Source: Dalbergia cochinchinensis
Taxonomy: Eukaryota > Streptophyta > Magnoliopsida > Fabales > Fabaceae
NCBI GenBank assembly: GCA_031216125.1
Contig: CM062376.1
Location: 51,340,393 to 51,404,392 of the forward strand
Reading direction: 5' to 3'
DNA length: 64,000 nt
In this document: piece after piece, positions 10,510 through 22,648 of the stretch
Numbering within the stretch: the first letter of the stretch is position 1
Layout of the letters: the number at the start of each line of letters is the position of its first letter
The notes under the pieces: model-generated
What the model was told of the DNA's origin: nothing
Seen by the model: the letters and a program-made list of their open reading frames with translations, nothing else
Databases searched by the model: none
Program-made: the position numbers and the translations under genes

Positions 10510-10921
10510 TTGATCTTGGTTATGGAGGAATTCTTAAACAAATTCTTCCAGATTCTATAAAAGAGCAAGTCGTCAAATATCATTTAGGTATTTGACATCC
10601 AACTCAACAAAAATATTCAACAATTAAAAAAGAAACTTTATCTATAGTACTATGTATTATAACATTTCAAGATGATTTATTTAATAAAAGATTTTTAGTA
10701 CGAACAGATTGTAAAGCAACACCTCATGTTTTACAAAATGATGTGAAAAATCTTGTTTCAAAACATATCTTTGCTAGATGGCAAGCGATTTTATCTTGCT
10801 TTGATTTTGAAATAATACACACAAAAGGAGATAAGATAAGAATGCTCTTCCAGACTTTCTTACAAGAGAATTCTTGCAGGGCTCTATCCAGAATGAGCCA
10901 GAATCCAAACACGAGAGATAA
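10498..10921 (+). pseudogene. Viral ORF3, RNase H and polyprotein end
   Basis: The RNase H start (ETDA, 10498-10509) is followed directly by a one-base frameshift. The second frame holds the KKETLS block, a RTDCKA block near 10700 and the domain end, with a stop at 10593-10595. A second frameshift near 10838 leads to the third frame, which ends naturally at TAA 10919-10921. RNase H would remove RNA from the DNA-RNA hybrid during reverse transcription. Confidence 0.8.
10877..10879 (+). promoter_or_regulatory. Candidate viral splice acceptor before ORF4
   Basis: TTCTTGCAG at 10871-10879 is a good acceptor, and the ORF4 ATG (10893) is the first ATG after it, 14 nt downstream. It pairs logically with the donor at 4578. 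The same bases also encode the end of the polyprotein, so the match could be chance. Confidence 0.4.
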
Positions 10922-12077
10922 TTATGGTCCTCCACGGAACCATAAAAAAGAATCTGTACTAGCCTCATCATCTAAACCTTTGACAATGTCACAGGTTGTT
11001 AAAAGCTCAATGATATCAAGCAGTAAAAATAATATTGATAAAAGTTCTACTAATATATACTCTCCAAAATATTCTATACCTCAACCAGTTACCCCTTCTC
11101 AATTATTCCTTACTAAACCTACATATCAAGACCATCCTTATATTGAAAAACCAAATTCATCACTTGTAATAGCCATTGAAAGAGAATGGTTCACCCTAGA
11201 CCGAAAAACCATGTATAAGCACATATTTCCTAAACCCTTCATTATTTATCAGTTCATCCTCAAAAAACCCAAAAGTTTTATGAGTATATTCTTGTTGGTA
11301 CAGACTCAATCAAAATAACCCATGTAGTTGATAAAAAAAGACCCTAGCAAAATATCTCATTCCAAGTTGAAAGCCATAAAAGTTCTATCCTTGAAAGAAT
11401 GGAACCAACCCCTATACCAACTAAAAGAATTTACTAGAGAATTTGAGCCTCAGTATTATAATTACTTTGATTATATAGAAGCCTGGCATCATGTACTAGA
11501 CTTCTCTCCAAGCCCTCATTCATGGTTCTTCTGGTTTAAAAAAGGAATCTCTTTACAGTTCCCTAAATGGTTTCTGGATTTCGATCCAGATCCAACCATA
11601 TTTCCAAAAGAAGCAGCAATGGGATACGAATATTGGAAAGCTAAGACATCATTTATACCAGAAATAAAGATGATCTCATTTATGGCATGTTTAGGAGTAA
11701 TCTGGATTATACAATGGGATTATAATTCAGCAAAAATGGAAGAAGATAATAGCATCCAGTTTCTTGTAAAAATTATAAAAGTCAGATGGTGGGGAGTATT
11801 TGATCTCAATTTAGTTAGTAAAAATGCTATTGATTCATGGATAGCCATTTCACATGAAAAAAGAACTCATTCCTCCACTGTTTCTCCAAGCACGTCAAAA
11901 ATAAGTGAAAAGGGAAAAGAAGCCCAATTCCTAGCACAAAAAAGGCAATTAATGGCGGCCTTAGCAGCAACCACGTCAGAAGAAAAGATTCAAGAACAAA
12001 TTAAAGCCATATTAGCTAAGCTAGAAGAAGACGAAGAAGTCAGTTCAAGCCCGGTTCATTATTTTGAAGATACAGAA
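10893..12077 (+). pseudogene. Viral ORF4, separate C-terminal reading frame
   Basis: The ATG at 10893 overlaps the polyprotein end by 29 nt in another frame. The frame runs to the right end of the insert, with two close stops (11316-11318 and 11325-11327), and its real stop lies at the left end (4137-4139), giving about 400 codons. The N-terminal 130 residues are Ser/Pro-rich and low-complexity. The central part has aromatic-rich motifs (YFDYIEAWHHVL, HSWFFWFKKG, FPKWFLDF), then a C-terminal helical Lys/Glu/Gln tail. RTBV has an ORF4 product of similar size at this place. Function is unresolved there and unknown here. It is not obviously the caulimovirus transactivator. Confidence 0.65.
12057..12077 (+). 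repeat. Right terminal redundancy of the viral insert
   Basis: Exact copy of 4101-4121 inside the ORF4 frame. Host (AT)n sequence and then (GT)n follow directly. Confidence 0.85.
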
Positions 12078-12107
12078 AATATATATATATATAGGTGTGT
12101 GTGTGTG
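12078..12107. repeat. (AT)n plus (GT)n microsatellite at right edge of insert
   Basis: An AT run is followed by a GTGTGTGTG run, continuing the dinucleotide tract interrupted by the viral insert. The left side has the same TA motif. Confidence 0.75.
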
Positions 12108-12137
12108 GAAGAGCCTATTTTTCAAGCTACTATCTGA

Positions 12138-13690
12138 ATCCTTATTGTCGAATTCTAACTCTGTCAAGGCAACAAGCCTATTCACGCTAAATTGAACAGG
12201 ATTAGGTTGGAAATGCTCCTCTAGTTAATAGTTACATGATGTTGACCAGATTAATTAGGACCAATGTATAAACTCCCCAGGTTATATTATCCTAGGCGAA
12301 TAGGATGATTTCTCAATTTTTTTTCATAAATAAATAAGGCTTGTAGAGATAAGCAAAAATGGTACATCATACTACTCAAAATATAAAAAAAAAACGCATA
12401 AGCATGCTACATCCACTAAAAGGCGCTACACGAAATATAATATTCTACCCTCATGAAATGTGTGCGAAACACAAAACAACTCAGTGCACTGACTCTTCAA
12501 GCCTCGTTCATCAATACACAGAGATCCACTCATAAATCATATATAGCGTCATGGTTTCCTAAAGACCACCGCATCCTTCACAAAGCCGATAGTGCGCACC
12601 TCCATGGGCTTCATCCTCAGCATGGAGAACAATAGGCAAGAGTACTAGAAACCGAAGAATCGATTCGTCATCGCAAAATGATGGGGCAAAGATGTTAGAG
12701 AGTAATAGAAAGAGATTTCATCTTTGGATCAATAAAGTTAAAAGTAGGGCTCTCGTCGCCCAATTGATCTAAGAGAGAAATTGTTCAATTCATCCTCTAA
12801 AGTAAAGATATTTTAGAGGATCCAAATCTAATATTATGACCATCACAAAGCTCCTTCGAATGGCCCTTTCAACCACTAAGAACAACCTGAAGGAACAAAA
12901 AAAAACATAACCACTTCATCTCTTCTACGATGGGATCTTACTCACCACATCGCCATCATGCCTAGATGTACCATACCATTGAAGTCGAGTCAGTGTTGCA
13001 AGCTTAGCTGCAAAAATTGTCATCATGCCATCAATATATAGCTCCAATTAAATAATCTAGATTGGCGATTAGGTTGAAGAAACTGCTCAAGTTATACCTC
13101 ATTCAGACGAGAATAGGTCGACAAACTAATTGAGTTTTTATATTTGTCTGACCAAGTTTGGTTAAAGAAACTCCTCTGGCTATACCAGAATAGACCAACA
13201 AATATAGCATGTATCAATCGGATCATATCGAATTGACAAATTCTCCAATTATATGATTCGGGTACACTCTTGACCTCTCTCCACAAACTACATGTGGGCA
13301 AGTAGTGATGATAGAATTTGAAGTAGGATATTCATACATGAAAATTATGATAATTTTATATTTTTCCATATGAAATTTGAATTTACGATATGATGTAAAC
13401 TACCAAATTCCTCACTACACAATAAGGACAGGAATGCTTTCTCACTTGAGAAAGCTATTCTTCTCACGTAGATTGATGATTTAGGTCAAAAGGACTTCGG
13501 TTATGTGATTAGTTCACACCAAAATGGACCAAAAGAAATGAAAATATAAATTAAAGGAAGCGCAACTCAAATAAACCGTTCTATATTGAACTCCATGTAC
13601 AAGGATGGTTACTACAATACTATTGAAATAACGTGTTCATACATGAGATAATTAGTGTTTCAAAATTGACAACTTTGGTGAAAAAGAAAG
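12138..13690. other. Intergenic stretch, no gene supported
   Basis: Only short open frames of 60-69 codons without recognisable domains occur between the viral insert and the ALF4 stop. The last few hundred bases (about 13300-13690) are the likely ALF4 3' flank. No clear repeat structure was recognised. Confidence 0.5.
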
Positions 13691-13696
13691 CTTATG

Positions 13697-16600
13697 TCAT
13701 GTGGATTGTTTAAGCTTCTCTTCTACAAGCTCAATGCATCTGTACAGCACCAACTCAAGTGGATTCAGGGTACACACAGTGTCAACTGCAAGCTGATCAT
13801 AATCATTCTTGTTCTCTGCCATTATGCCTGTCACTAAGGTAAGCAAAGGAAGCAGCCATTCATTGTAGGCCTTCAGCAAACTGCTCCCAGACAGGACTCC
13901 AGTGCGGTTTGTCTTTCCTGTTACAAATATAATTGGAACCAAACCTTCATAATGCTATTCTAAGACTTTCAATTTATATTGAAATTGACAACTAATAATT
14001 GTCAAGCCACAACAAAGATATAACAAATTGTGGGAAAATAGAAACAAAAATTCCCGGTTAAAAATATTTCCTATTGTAGAGCAAATAACCATTCAAGTGG
14101 TTCATTGACTCTAACTTGTTACTCATTAACTACTACTTGAAATTGGATATATTTATCAAAAACTCCTATCATGCAACTTTACCCTCAGGCAAGAACAAGT
14201 TGAAACGTGGACAATATGCATATGCTCACTCTACTTTTGTGTTAAAACTTAACATTTGTTTAGAGGAATAGAGATAAACAAGGAAAAACTATATATCACT
14301 CCATCATACAAGCTTCGAAATCATGTCATAAGCTACCTCTTCCAATAGTTTAAGCTGTCAGATAGAGGAACATCGGTAATTTTATATCGTAATAGTATTA
14401 ATTGATAAATCATTGGTGTTACATACCTGTAGATTCCGTCATCAATACGAATCTGTATAGGTTGAGGGCTGACAAAACCTGTAAGTTAAGATACATAATT
14501 CCATAACTTTAAAACCTTTTCAAATCCGTTCATAAAAACCCAAAATAAATGAGAATAATGCAGAATGCTACTTCAAATAGTTGCAATTCATTCAAGCTAC
14601 CAGGATCAAATAAATTACTAAGAGCACATGAAACTGATGAGACATAGAGAGTACCGCATCACTCTGCTCAGGAAGGGAAGGAGGTCCTCCTTGTGGAGGC
14701 TTTAGAACAAACTCCACCAACTCAAGAACCACGGGAGTCCAAAATGACATAACGGGGTATGCTTTGCTGTCAGTTTCTGGGACTTCTTTTACAGTTGATG
14801 TACTACTGCAATGTTCTGCATGCATTTCCCTCCTGACAAGATCAATGAAAATGGCAATCTCCAAAAAAGATGCAAGTCCACCATCAGATGATTTGACATT
14901 TGACAGTAACTTAGGTAAAGATCAAAGTTAATCAAATTCTGATTAAGAGGAATACCATGGAGGATGAGTCGGTATTTGTAATCAACGCTTTCAAAATGTC
15001 AAACCTTTGAGAAATAGGAATATCAGCAAGTACCTAGTTTGAGTAACATGAGCATAGCACCTCAAAAATCTCTCGAAATCTCTCGAAAAATAGGCCAAAG
15101 AAATAAAGGGGTTTAACAAACATAATATACTTTTAGTTTCAGCACACGCAAATTTCATATTGCACATGAACTATCAGAAACTCACTCCTTTTAGCACAGC
15201 AAAAGATTTTCTTCTCAGTTCTGGGTTTGGGGCATACATGATAACCATTTTAACAGCCTGTTAAAGTGTGACCATACAAGAAGAATATATTAGTGTTTTC
15301 TTTCCATATTGACAATGTGAAAGATAAAGCAATGTTAAACAAGCTGAAGGCAGGAACTGCAGTAAATAACCTGCAAAGCTGAGAGAAGCTTTGGCATATA
15401 AGATGAGCAGTCAGAATGTTCCTTGTTATAATTTCCAGAGATTACTCCATCTGTGATGCAAAGCAAGAAGTTGATGGCATGTTTCTTCAACTCCCATGGC
15501 AGATTTACAAAGGAAAGTACATGCTTTAATGTTCCTATTGCTTGCCACCTTTTTGTCTGGTTATTACAAAGCTCATCCTTGACAGCAATCAAATCCTCTT
15601 TGGCGGCATGAGCAACTTCCTCTGAGACATGCCCCCATATAACTACAAAAGATGGAATCTGATGGGTTAGTGAAAGGGAAATGCATAAAAGGAAGGGCAA
15701 GGATTCAATTACAGTGACAGTGCAGTCCTAGCACAAACCTGAAAGAGCGGCACCATGTTTGACATGAGATAAACAACTCATAAGGTCATCTTTATCTTCT
15801 GGATAATTCAAGAAGAGAAAGAAAGACATAAAGCAGTGTTAAAAGTGCTTCTGGTAACATTGAAATAAATTAACAGCCGACACAAAAACCTAAGAGTACT
15901 ACCTCCAAAAACGAAGCTAGCCACAGTCTCGACATCGTAAGTGGTTACTAGACTGAGATACGATAAACCACAATATGAAGACATTTGTGACAGTTGTAAT
16001 ACCAGCGAATGACAGGTGGAAGCTTTATAGCTAATGCTGGCTGAAAGAAGAGCCTGAATAGCATCCATGGTAACATATTAAATCACATCAAAGAAGATAA
16101 AACTATAACAAAAGCAATGAATCTTACCAAAAAGTAGTCAGGAACCAATACAATAAGTGATTATAAAATTTTAGTGCAAAACAGAGACACATACCATGCA
16201 TTGTAGGATATATAGACACAGAAGAGCTCGAAGCTTCTCATTTGCAACACCTTCCTGTTGTAAACCAAAAATTGTCAGCAAAATTGAAATCAGTAATTTA
16301 ATTTTTCATAACAAAAAAGAGGTATAAATGCTTCTAAATCAACAGACCAACTTATTGCAAACTTCATATATAGAATTTGCAATTCCAACAGCTCTCTCAA
16401 AGACATCCTCAAGTTCTCCATCATCTGACTCCAAAGCCACAGCCTTCAATACATTAAGAATGATAGGAACAGCTTCTTTTACTTGCTCAAACTGATGCCT
16501 CTGAATGGAGATAAAGACTGAAAAGGAAAACAAGTATGAATAAAAGCTTCTAAGCAATGTGGCTTCAAACGATTGACAGAGTGAGACGTAACTACTCAGC

Positions 16601-19600
16601 CCAAAACTAGCATTTATGTTTTCATTTCATCAACAATACACTTAAACATGAAAAAGAGGTCAGAGAAGTTCTCCAATGGTCTTCATGCAAAAATAAATGA
16701 GCCCAATAGCTGTAATATAACTGCAGTTAACAAGACGATACAACAATTAATCTTTTTCCCACTAGCTAGATCGGCTACATGGATCAAACAATACCATTGT
16801 ATTCCATCACAAACCATGTCTATCGACAAGCCATCAAATTTAAGTCTTTTTTAATGGTTTTGACTATAGTTTTTCTCAGTCTTGCTCTACTTCTATTTGT
16901 TGGACATTTGGACTACACTTAATCTAATCTACTTTGCTTAAAGTGTCTACAGTCCTTCTCACCACATGACTAAACCACCTAAGACGAGATTCTACCATCT
17001 TTTCCACAAAAGGTGCTTCCCCAATTTTCTCTCAAATGCACTCATTCCTAAGAAGACCATGTGTGATCTAATACCAAGCTGAAGCTAAAGACCTTAAAAA
17101 TGTTATTTCTTAAGTTCAGTGTCAAACTATGACTTGTTTATTCTTCACTGTGTTGAAGGTGTTGAGTTAGATTTCATGAATGCCCTGTCATCTCCCAAGC
17201 ATCCGAATAACTATTTCGATATCCTCCAAAAGCAATATCATTCATTCTCAACCATATCATGCCACTTTACGCAAACAAGTACTTTGACTCAGATTTATGT
17301 CCTGTTTAAACTCAAGATTCAAGTCAATATGTTCAACCCAAAAATTGACCTCATAAAGATAGTTCAAAATGCTGAAGCAAAAACACATTGTCTTGCGGGA
17401 CATTGCCATCCTTCAGTCAGACATTTGACTAAAATCTAATAGACAGCATATGTTCCCTTTGTAATTGATCCTATCATTTGCTCGGTAAGCAAGGGTGGTT
17501 AAAAAAAATTATAAATGTCTTCAATAATTGTCAACAAACCAAGGAAAATGGGATTTGATTATCATAAAATGACATAATATCATCATAAAGTCAATTGATA
17601 AATCCAACTCAGGCTGTGAACAACAAAATGAGCCAGGGTTGTGAAGGCCAGAGAAGATAAGGGGTGAATTTGTTACACCAAGCTTTGAATCAACTATTAT
17701 TCAAGATAAACATTTAAGATAACCAAAACACAGGTTCATAAATAAGTCCAATAGTGCATTTCATATGCTAAAAGAAAGAAGAAAAGCAAAGATAACCATT
17801 CAAAACCATGCATTGGAAGTGAAGTAGCAAGGTAATTGCTGCCATCCTTCTATTATGGAACACAGGTTACGGTTTTATTTACTCTATCCATTAATTAAAA
17901 AGCTCATTGTAATGAATTACCCTTTGAGAGCCCTGATAAAGGAGGGACAATGTAACTGGAAGCCTTGGTCATCTTACTTGAGTAACCTAATGTCTGTTTC
18001 AATTAAATTAAGAGATCAAGATATTAACCAAAAGTAAACAAATTAAACATCACACTAGCACAGACTGTAGTTCTTTGCATGCCAACTATGATATGCTTAT
18101 GAGCAATGAGCTAGCAGAAAGTGGGAAATACAGGCGAATAAAATGTGACAGTGGCAAGACATAATGTGTATTAAAATTAGAAGGAAATGATCTCCAACCA
18201 AGGATATATATGTAATGCAGAACAAGAATTGTGTGTGTAAACATGGAAGCTTCTTTCTGGTGCCTTTTGGATCATTGACCACTGGGTTCTATAATGATAT
18301 CCAATGGTCACTAGTACTGCCGACTAGGTAGAAGGGGACACTGTAACAAAATCTATCACAGAATTCACCAGTAAATACAGGCATTATCAGCATCTTCACT
18401 CAACTAACCTATTTCAACTCTACCTATGAGGTAAAAAGATATTAAAGATATAAGCAAAATGTAGCATCTAAAGAATTAAATGTTCATTTTGGTCCTCACA
18501 AGAGATACATGTTAGCAGGTTAGTTCTCCATACGCAGCAAATTGGTCCCTCAATTTTAACTTATGCCATTAGTTGGTTCCCGAAATGACATGAAATTGGT
18601 TTTTAAAGGAAAAAACTGATGGCATCTAAGGGGACCAAGTTGACATTTCTAATAAATGGAGAACTAATCTGGTGTTGCTTGTATCATCAAAGGACTAAAA
18701 TAAACATTTACTCTTAAGTAAAGACATAAACTCACATTACAAAGAATTGAATGCATATCTCTTGGACCACATTTCAAGATAAACTGATCGATAATGCTAA
18801 TTGCCATGTCCAAAAATCTACTTGAAATGCCCGCAAACTTTGAAACAGCCTTCGGGAGTTCAAAGGAAAGGGCGTCAACAACTTCCTGTCACAAAACCAA
18901 ACCAACCAACCAATAAAGTCACAAAGAGAAGAAACAAAAAAAATTGAACTGAACTTTTAACTAAACTGTGAGCTTGAAAGAATAAGTGACCCAAATAATA
19001 ATACATTTAAGCATAGTATAAAGCATCATGGGCATTTGACATGTCTCTACCCATGTTGTTTGATTCACATGTCTTTATTATCGAACACTTATACATCCTA
19101 GAAGCAAAACATGACTGGAATACTGAAGTTAACCCCACCTGGTCAAGAGAAGGAGAATAGATATACTGTTGAATCTCGGAGAGAGCATCAAATGCAACAT
19201 TCTCCACACGCTCATTGTCTGGGTCCGAAAGAGCAGCATCCGATGAAGAATCAAGGAATTTGACAAGTTCCAAGATTGTGTTCTCAGACTCGTGGAAATC
19301 TCCACCTTCCACCAACTTCAAAGTACAAAATCAAAGCATATCAAACGTTAATCTTTTCTTCTTCTTTTTTTCAACATTTTCCCATTTTATTTGGCATTGC
19401 TCTACCAGAAAGAAGAACAATCAAGTCTGGTCACACTAGGTGAAGCTGGCTACATGGACTTAACAATGTTATACTATGGAATCTTGTGCTAAATCATGTC
19501 GATAGTAAAATCATCAAAATCAAATGAACTAATAATGCTATATAAAGTTTGTTTTATTGCTTCACATATTTCATTTTTACTTCATATATGCTCCAGTAAA

Positions 19601-19898
19601 GCACCGCAGCATATTTGAAAGGAAGAAAACAAAAAACAAAGAAAAATTGTTTTAAGCTTCACTGATCAAAGTTGTTAACTTTATTTAATCTTCAAAATGA
19701 CGCAACCATTTCTCCTTTGATTTCCACTAGAATAAAATTCCCTAAAACTGAATAACAAAAAGATAAAGATAAAAAATTAAAAAGAGATTTAGAAGCGATT
19801 GATCTTACTTTGGAGCATGATTCTAGAATCCTTCGAACATTATTCTGAGCTTCAGAAGCTTGAAGCGACACAGCTTCACTTTCTGCAGATATCGGCAT
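13697..19898 (-). CDS. ALF4: ALF4 homologue (aberrant lateral root formation protein 4)
   Basis: Thirteen coding exons on the minus strand join in frame: 19898-19809, 19315-19139, 18885-18736, 16500-16348, 16254-16195, 16053-15903, 15798-15739, 15642-15371, 15257-15186, 15033-14956, 14858-14655, 14478-14427 and 13917-13697. They total 1740 nt, or 579 residues; Arabidopsis ALF4 is slightly longer. All introns are GT-AG; the intron after exon 4 has an unusual GTCTGT donor. Recognised blocks include an N-terminal RILESCSK, WELKKHAINFLLCIT in exon 8, YAPNPELRRKSF in exon 9 and NPLELVLYRCIELVEEK near the C-terminus. The family is alpha-helical (glomulin/Ybp2-like). In Arabidopsis ALF4 binds RBX1 and regulates SCF ubiquitin ligases, and it is needed for lateral-root initiation. 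An in-frame ATG at 19985 would add 29 residues; I prefer 19898, which gives a typical MPISAESE start. Confidence 0.92.
16852..17330 (-). mobile_element. RTE-type LINE relic in ALF4 intron 3
   Basis: Read on the minus strand, about 16852-17090 encodes a decayed VESRLRWFSHVVRRTVDTL block, the C-terminal segment after the RT domain typical of plant RTE LINEs, with stops in frame. The right boundary is uncertain. It lies in sense with ALF4 inside its 2.2-kb intron 3. Confidence 0.6.
18477..18710. mobile_element. Small inverted-repeat element (MITE) in ALF4 intron 3
   Basis: The ends TAAATGTTCATTTTGGTCCT and AGGACTAAAATAAACATTTA form a 20-bp imperfect inverted repeat around a non-coding 194-bp interior. 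Target duplication is not clear. It sits about 30 bp from the exon 3 donor on the intron side. Confidence 0.6.
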
Positions 19899-21854
19899 GA
19901 GAGTATTATCCCAGAACCGCTCCCTTTTTCTTTCTGAATTAGTTGCTTTTCTTTCTTCCCGCAGAAACCAGAGTCCAAAGCTCAAGTCCTTGAAAGAACC
20001 ATACGCCTGACCGGGAAAAAAAAAAGAAGAAGAAGGGAACCATGTGAGGACAAATTCATCTTTTCACTTCCAAGGAGCGGGGCATTCTTGTCATTTGGTT
20101 GCTTTGAAAAATCTTTGTTCATTGTGTGAACCAAGGAGAGAATAAGTGGATCGTTTTGAGCCAACACTGCGTCACATTAGTTTTGAAATTTAAAAAGTCT
20201 TTGGCTAATCTAATTTATTTGGAGTCAACAAATTATTAACTAATTTTTTTCTTGTTCATTTTATAAATTGTGTAGTTCATAAAATATGAATGAAAAATAT
20301 TTTTTTATTATAATCAATTAAAAAATAAATTATTAATAAATAATGTTATTATCGATGTATGTGTAAAATACACACATCTAGTACTAATTTTGACATGATT
20401 TTGTGTGATTTACTTGGTTAAGTTAGTCATTTATGTGTTAAGTTATTAGAAATTGAGTTACTCTTTTTGTTTCTGTTTATGTGATAATTTTATGTGCTAA
20501 ATAAAAATTCAAGGTCATATTTGTATCATTTTGACATATGGAGAATTGGAGAGCAGAATTTAAGAAGTTCGAGACATGTGTTTGTATGGAATTAGAACAT
20601 TTTATGAATAAATTTCCATAACTTTTATCCTAGAGCTTCAAATATGGTGATTCAAGATTCTTTGGAAGTAAGAGAGAAAGATCTACAACTTCATTGTTGT
20701 ATGTCTTTCCTAATTCCCTAGTCTTCAAGGAGAAAAAGTGGAAGAAATACAGAAGATGCAATATGTTCTTGATGCTGTCAATTCTTACCCTTCTACATTA
20801 ATTCATCTATATCTTGAACTAAAGGAGTCCAATTAAGATGACTTCAAAAGCATTGGAAAGCTAAGACATAGAGCTACAACTTTCATGAAGACTCCAAAGG
20901 TTGAATCCCACTATAGAGAGCTGCACAGACTCAACAATGAGCAAATTGCGTTTTTGTGAAAAGCATAACAGGGTTGTGGCATTCAACACAGCCTTGTGCA
21001 ATTGGCTTTATGGGTTTTATGTATTTTTGGGGTTTTGGTCGGTTTTTACCCTAATTCATATCTTAGGTTGTTTTTGATGAAAAAAAAAAGGTCCCTTGAG
21101 GCTCAAAACAAGTCAAAAGGGGTTAAGCGAACATCATATATGGCATGGATCAATTTTTTCTTTTTTTTTTTTACATAGGGAATCAATTGGAGGTTCAAGG
21201 AAGCTCTGCTAGCGTTTGAAGACAACCTTAAGAGAAGAAAGCTTATGCTACAACTCTTATTCTTCTTCTCCTTTCTCTTGTGATTTGATGTCATTAATGT
21301 TCATTATCTCTTTGATTATGGATGATATAACAATGTTTAGTTGCTAAACTCTTTCATAGCTAGGGTGATGATATAACCTATGTTGGGATTATGAATTGTT
21401 GAATTCCTTTTAACCTAATGCATGTTCTTTCTTTTAATTGAGTTTCTATCTTTGTTCTTAATGCTTTCGTGGGTTGATCATCCATAAATTGATATTGTGA
21501 ATTATGTAGGCAGTTGGGAAATTGGTGCATAACTTAGGCTTAGGGATAGAAACCATAGTTACTAATTGTCTAGGGATAGAGATTAATAAATTGTGTGAGA
21601 TTTGATATTAGAATTTCATGGAATACAATAATGCCTGTAAATCTATGATCCATGTTAAATAATTAAGTGAACTTTAGTTTTCCAAGAGGGTTATTATGCT
21701 AAGGAATTGGGTGTTAACTAAATTAGGAAATTTTTCATCAATTGAGTTGATGGAACATCATTAGGATGAAATTTTAACACTCACACAAATAATTAGGTGA
21801 AATCGAATCTGTGCAATACTATACAGACACAAAATCCACACATCTTTATCTATA
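19899..21854. other. ALF4 upstream region, then repeat-like non-coding DNA
   Basis: Up to about 20170 this is the likely ALF4 promoter and 5' UTR; no clear TATA box stands out. From about 20330 to 21840 the DNA is non-coding but looks like part of a dispersed repeat, perhaps an LTR remnant. No TG...CA ends or target duplication could be fixed, so I do not call an element. No gene is supported. Confidence 0.4.
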
Positions 21855-22648
21855 TCTATACTATATATAAAGGAAATAGTTCCTTTAGGGGGCGTGTGGT
21901 TTGCGGAGTGATTTTACATTCCTGGGAATAGTATTCCCAGGAATCCTAATCCCAGTAATCATATTTCCAAGAATGAACTATTCCTATGTTTGGTTTGTAA
22001 GTTAAATTTCCAGGAATCTTGCATAATATACCCAAGAATGAACTATTCTTGTGTTTGATTGATATAAATATTCCCGAGAATATTGTGTATTTTTCCAAAA
22101 ATACCCCTACAAATTTAAACAAAAAATTCAATTTATAATCACATTAAACTCATAATTAAGTATAATTCTCAAAATACCCCTATCAATTTAAACTAAACAA
22201 TTAATTTCTAATCACATTAAACTCGTAATTAAGTATAATTCCCAAAATACCCTATCAATTTAAACTAAATTGATAATTTCTAATCACAATAAACTCATAA
22301 TTAAGTATAATTTTCAAAATACCCCCATCAATCTAAACTAAGTAAGTCTATAAATATGATATGTAACACAAACCAACTTATGCAAATGTCACAACATAAG
22401 TTCAAACTTAATAATAATCCATAAGTATGATATATCAAATCTAAGTACCAATTCAAATCCAACATAAAAGCTAACACGATACATCAAATCTAAGTACCAA
22501 TTCAAATCCAATATAAGAGCTAACAATTCATATATACTGCCACTTGATTGTCCTAAAATAAGAGAATTAAAATCTAAGAATAATTGTTAAGGACTGTCTT
22601 CACGAATCCCAATATATCTTTCGGTATGATTGAGAAGAACACATCAGT

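Larger units (their letters stand above)
4098..12077 (+). mobile_element. Endogenous pararetrovirus (Caulimoviridae), one full permuted genome unit
   Basis: In order the insert holds a TATA-box promoter (4388), three small ORFs (4593-5201), a Met-tRNA primer-binding site (5237), a movement-protein region, coat-protein region with CCHC knuckle, aspartic protease (DSGA), reverse transcriptase (YLDD), RNase H, and a separate ORF4. There are no LTRs. About 21 bp at 4101-4121 recur exactly at 12057-12077, giving a circular unit of 7956 bp. In that circle ORF4, open at the right end, meets a stop at 4137-4139 at the left end. Both ends abut TA repeats. The polyprotein frame has at least a dozen stops and four frameshifts, so the copy is defective. 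Size and order resemble the tungrovirus (RTBV) type; the genus is an inference. Confidence 0.93.

Noticed and set aside
4098..12077. LTR retrotransposon (Ty3 type) in place of a pararetrovirus
   Set aside because: There are no LTRs and no integrase. A movement-protein core is present, and RT-RNase H is followed by ORF4. The ends carry only a 21-bp redundancy.
17119..17439. 106-codon plus-strand frame in ALF4 intron 3
   Set aside because: No recognisable domain, and it overlaps the LINE relic on the other strand.
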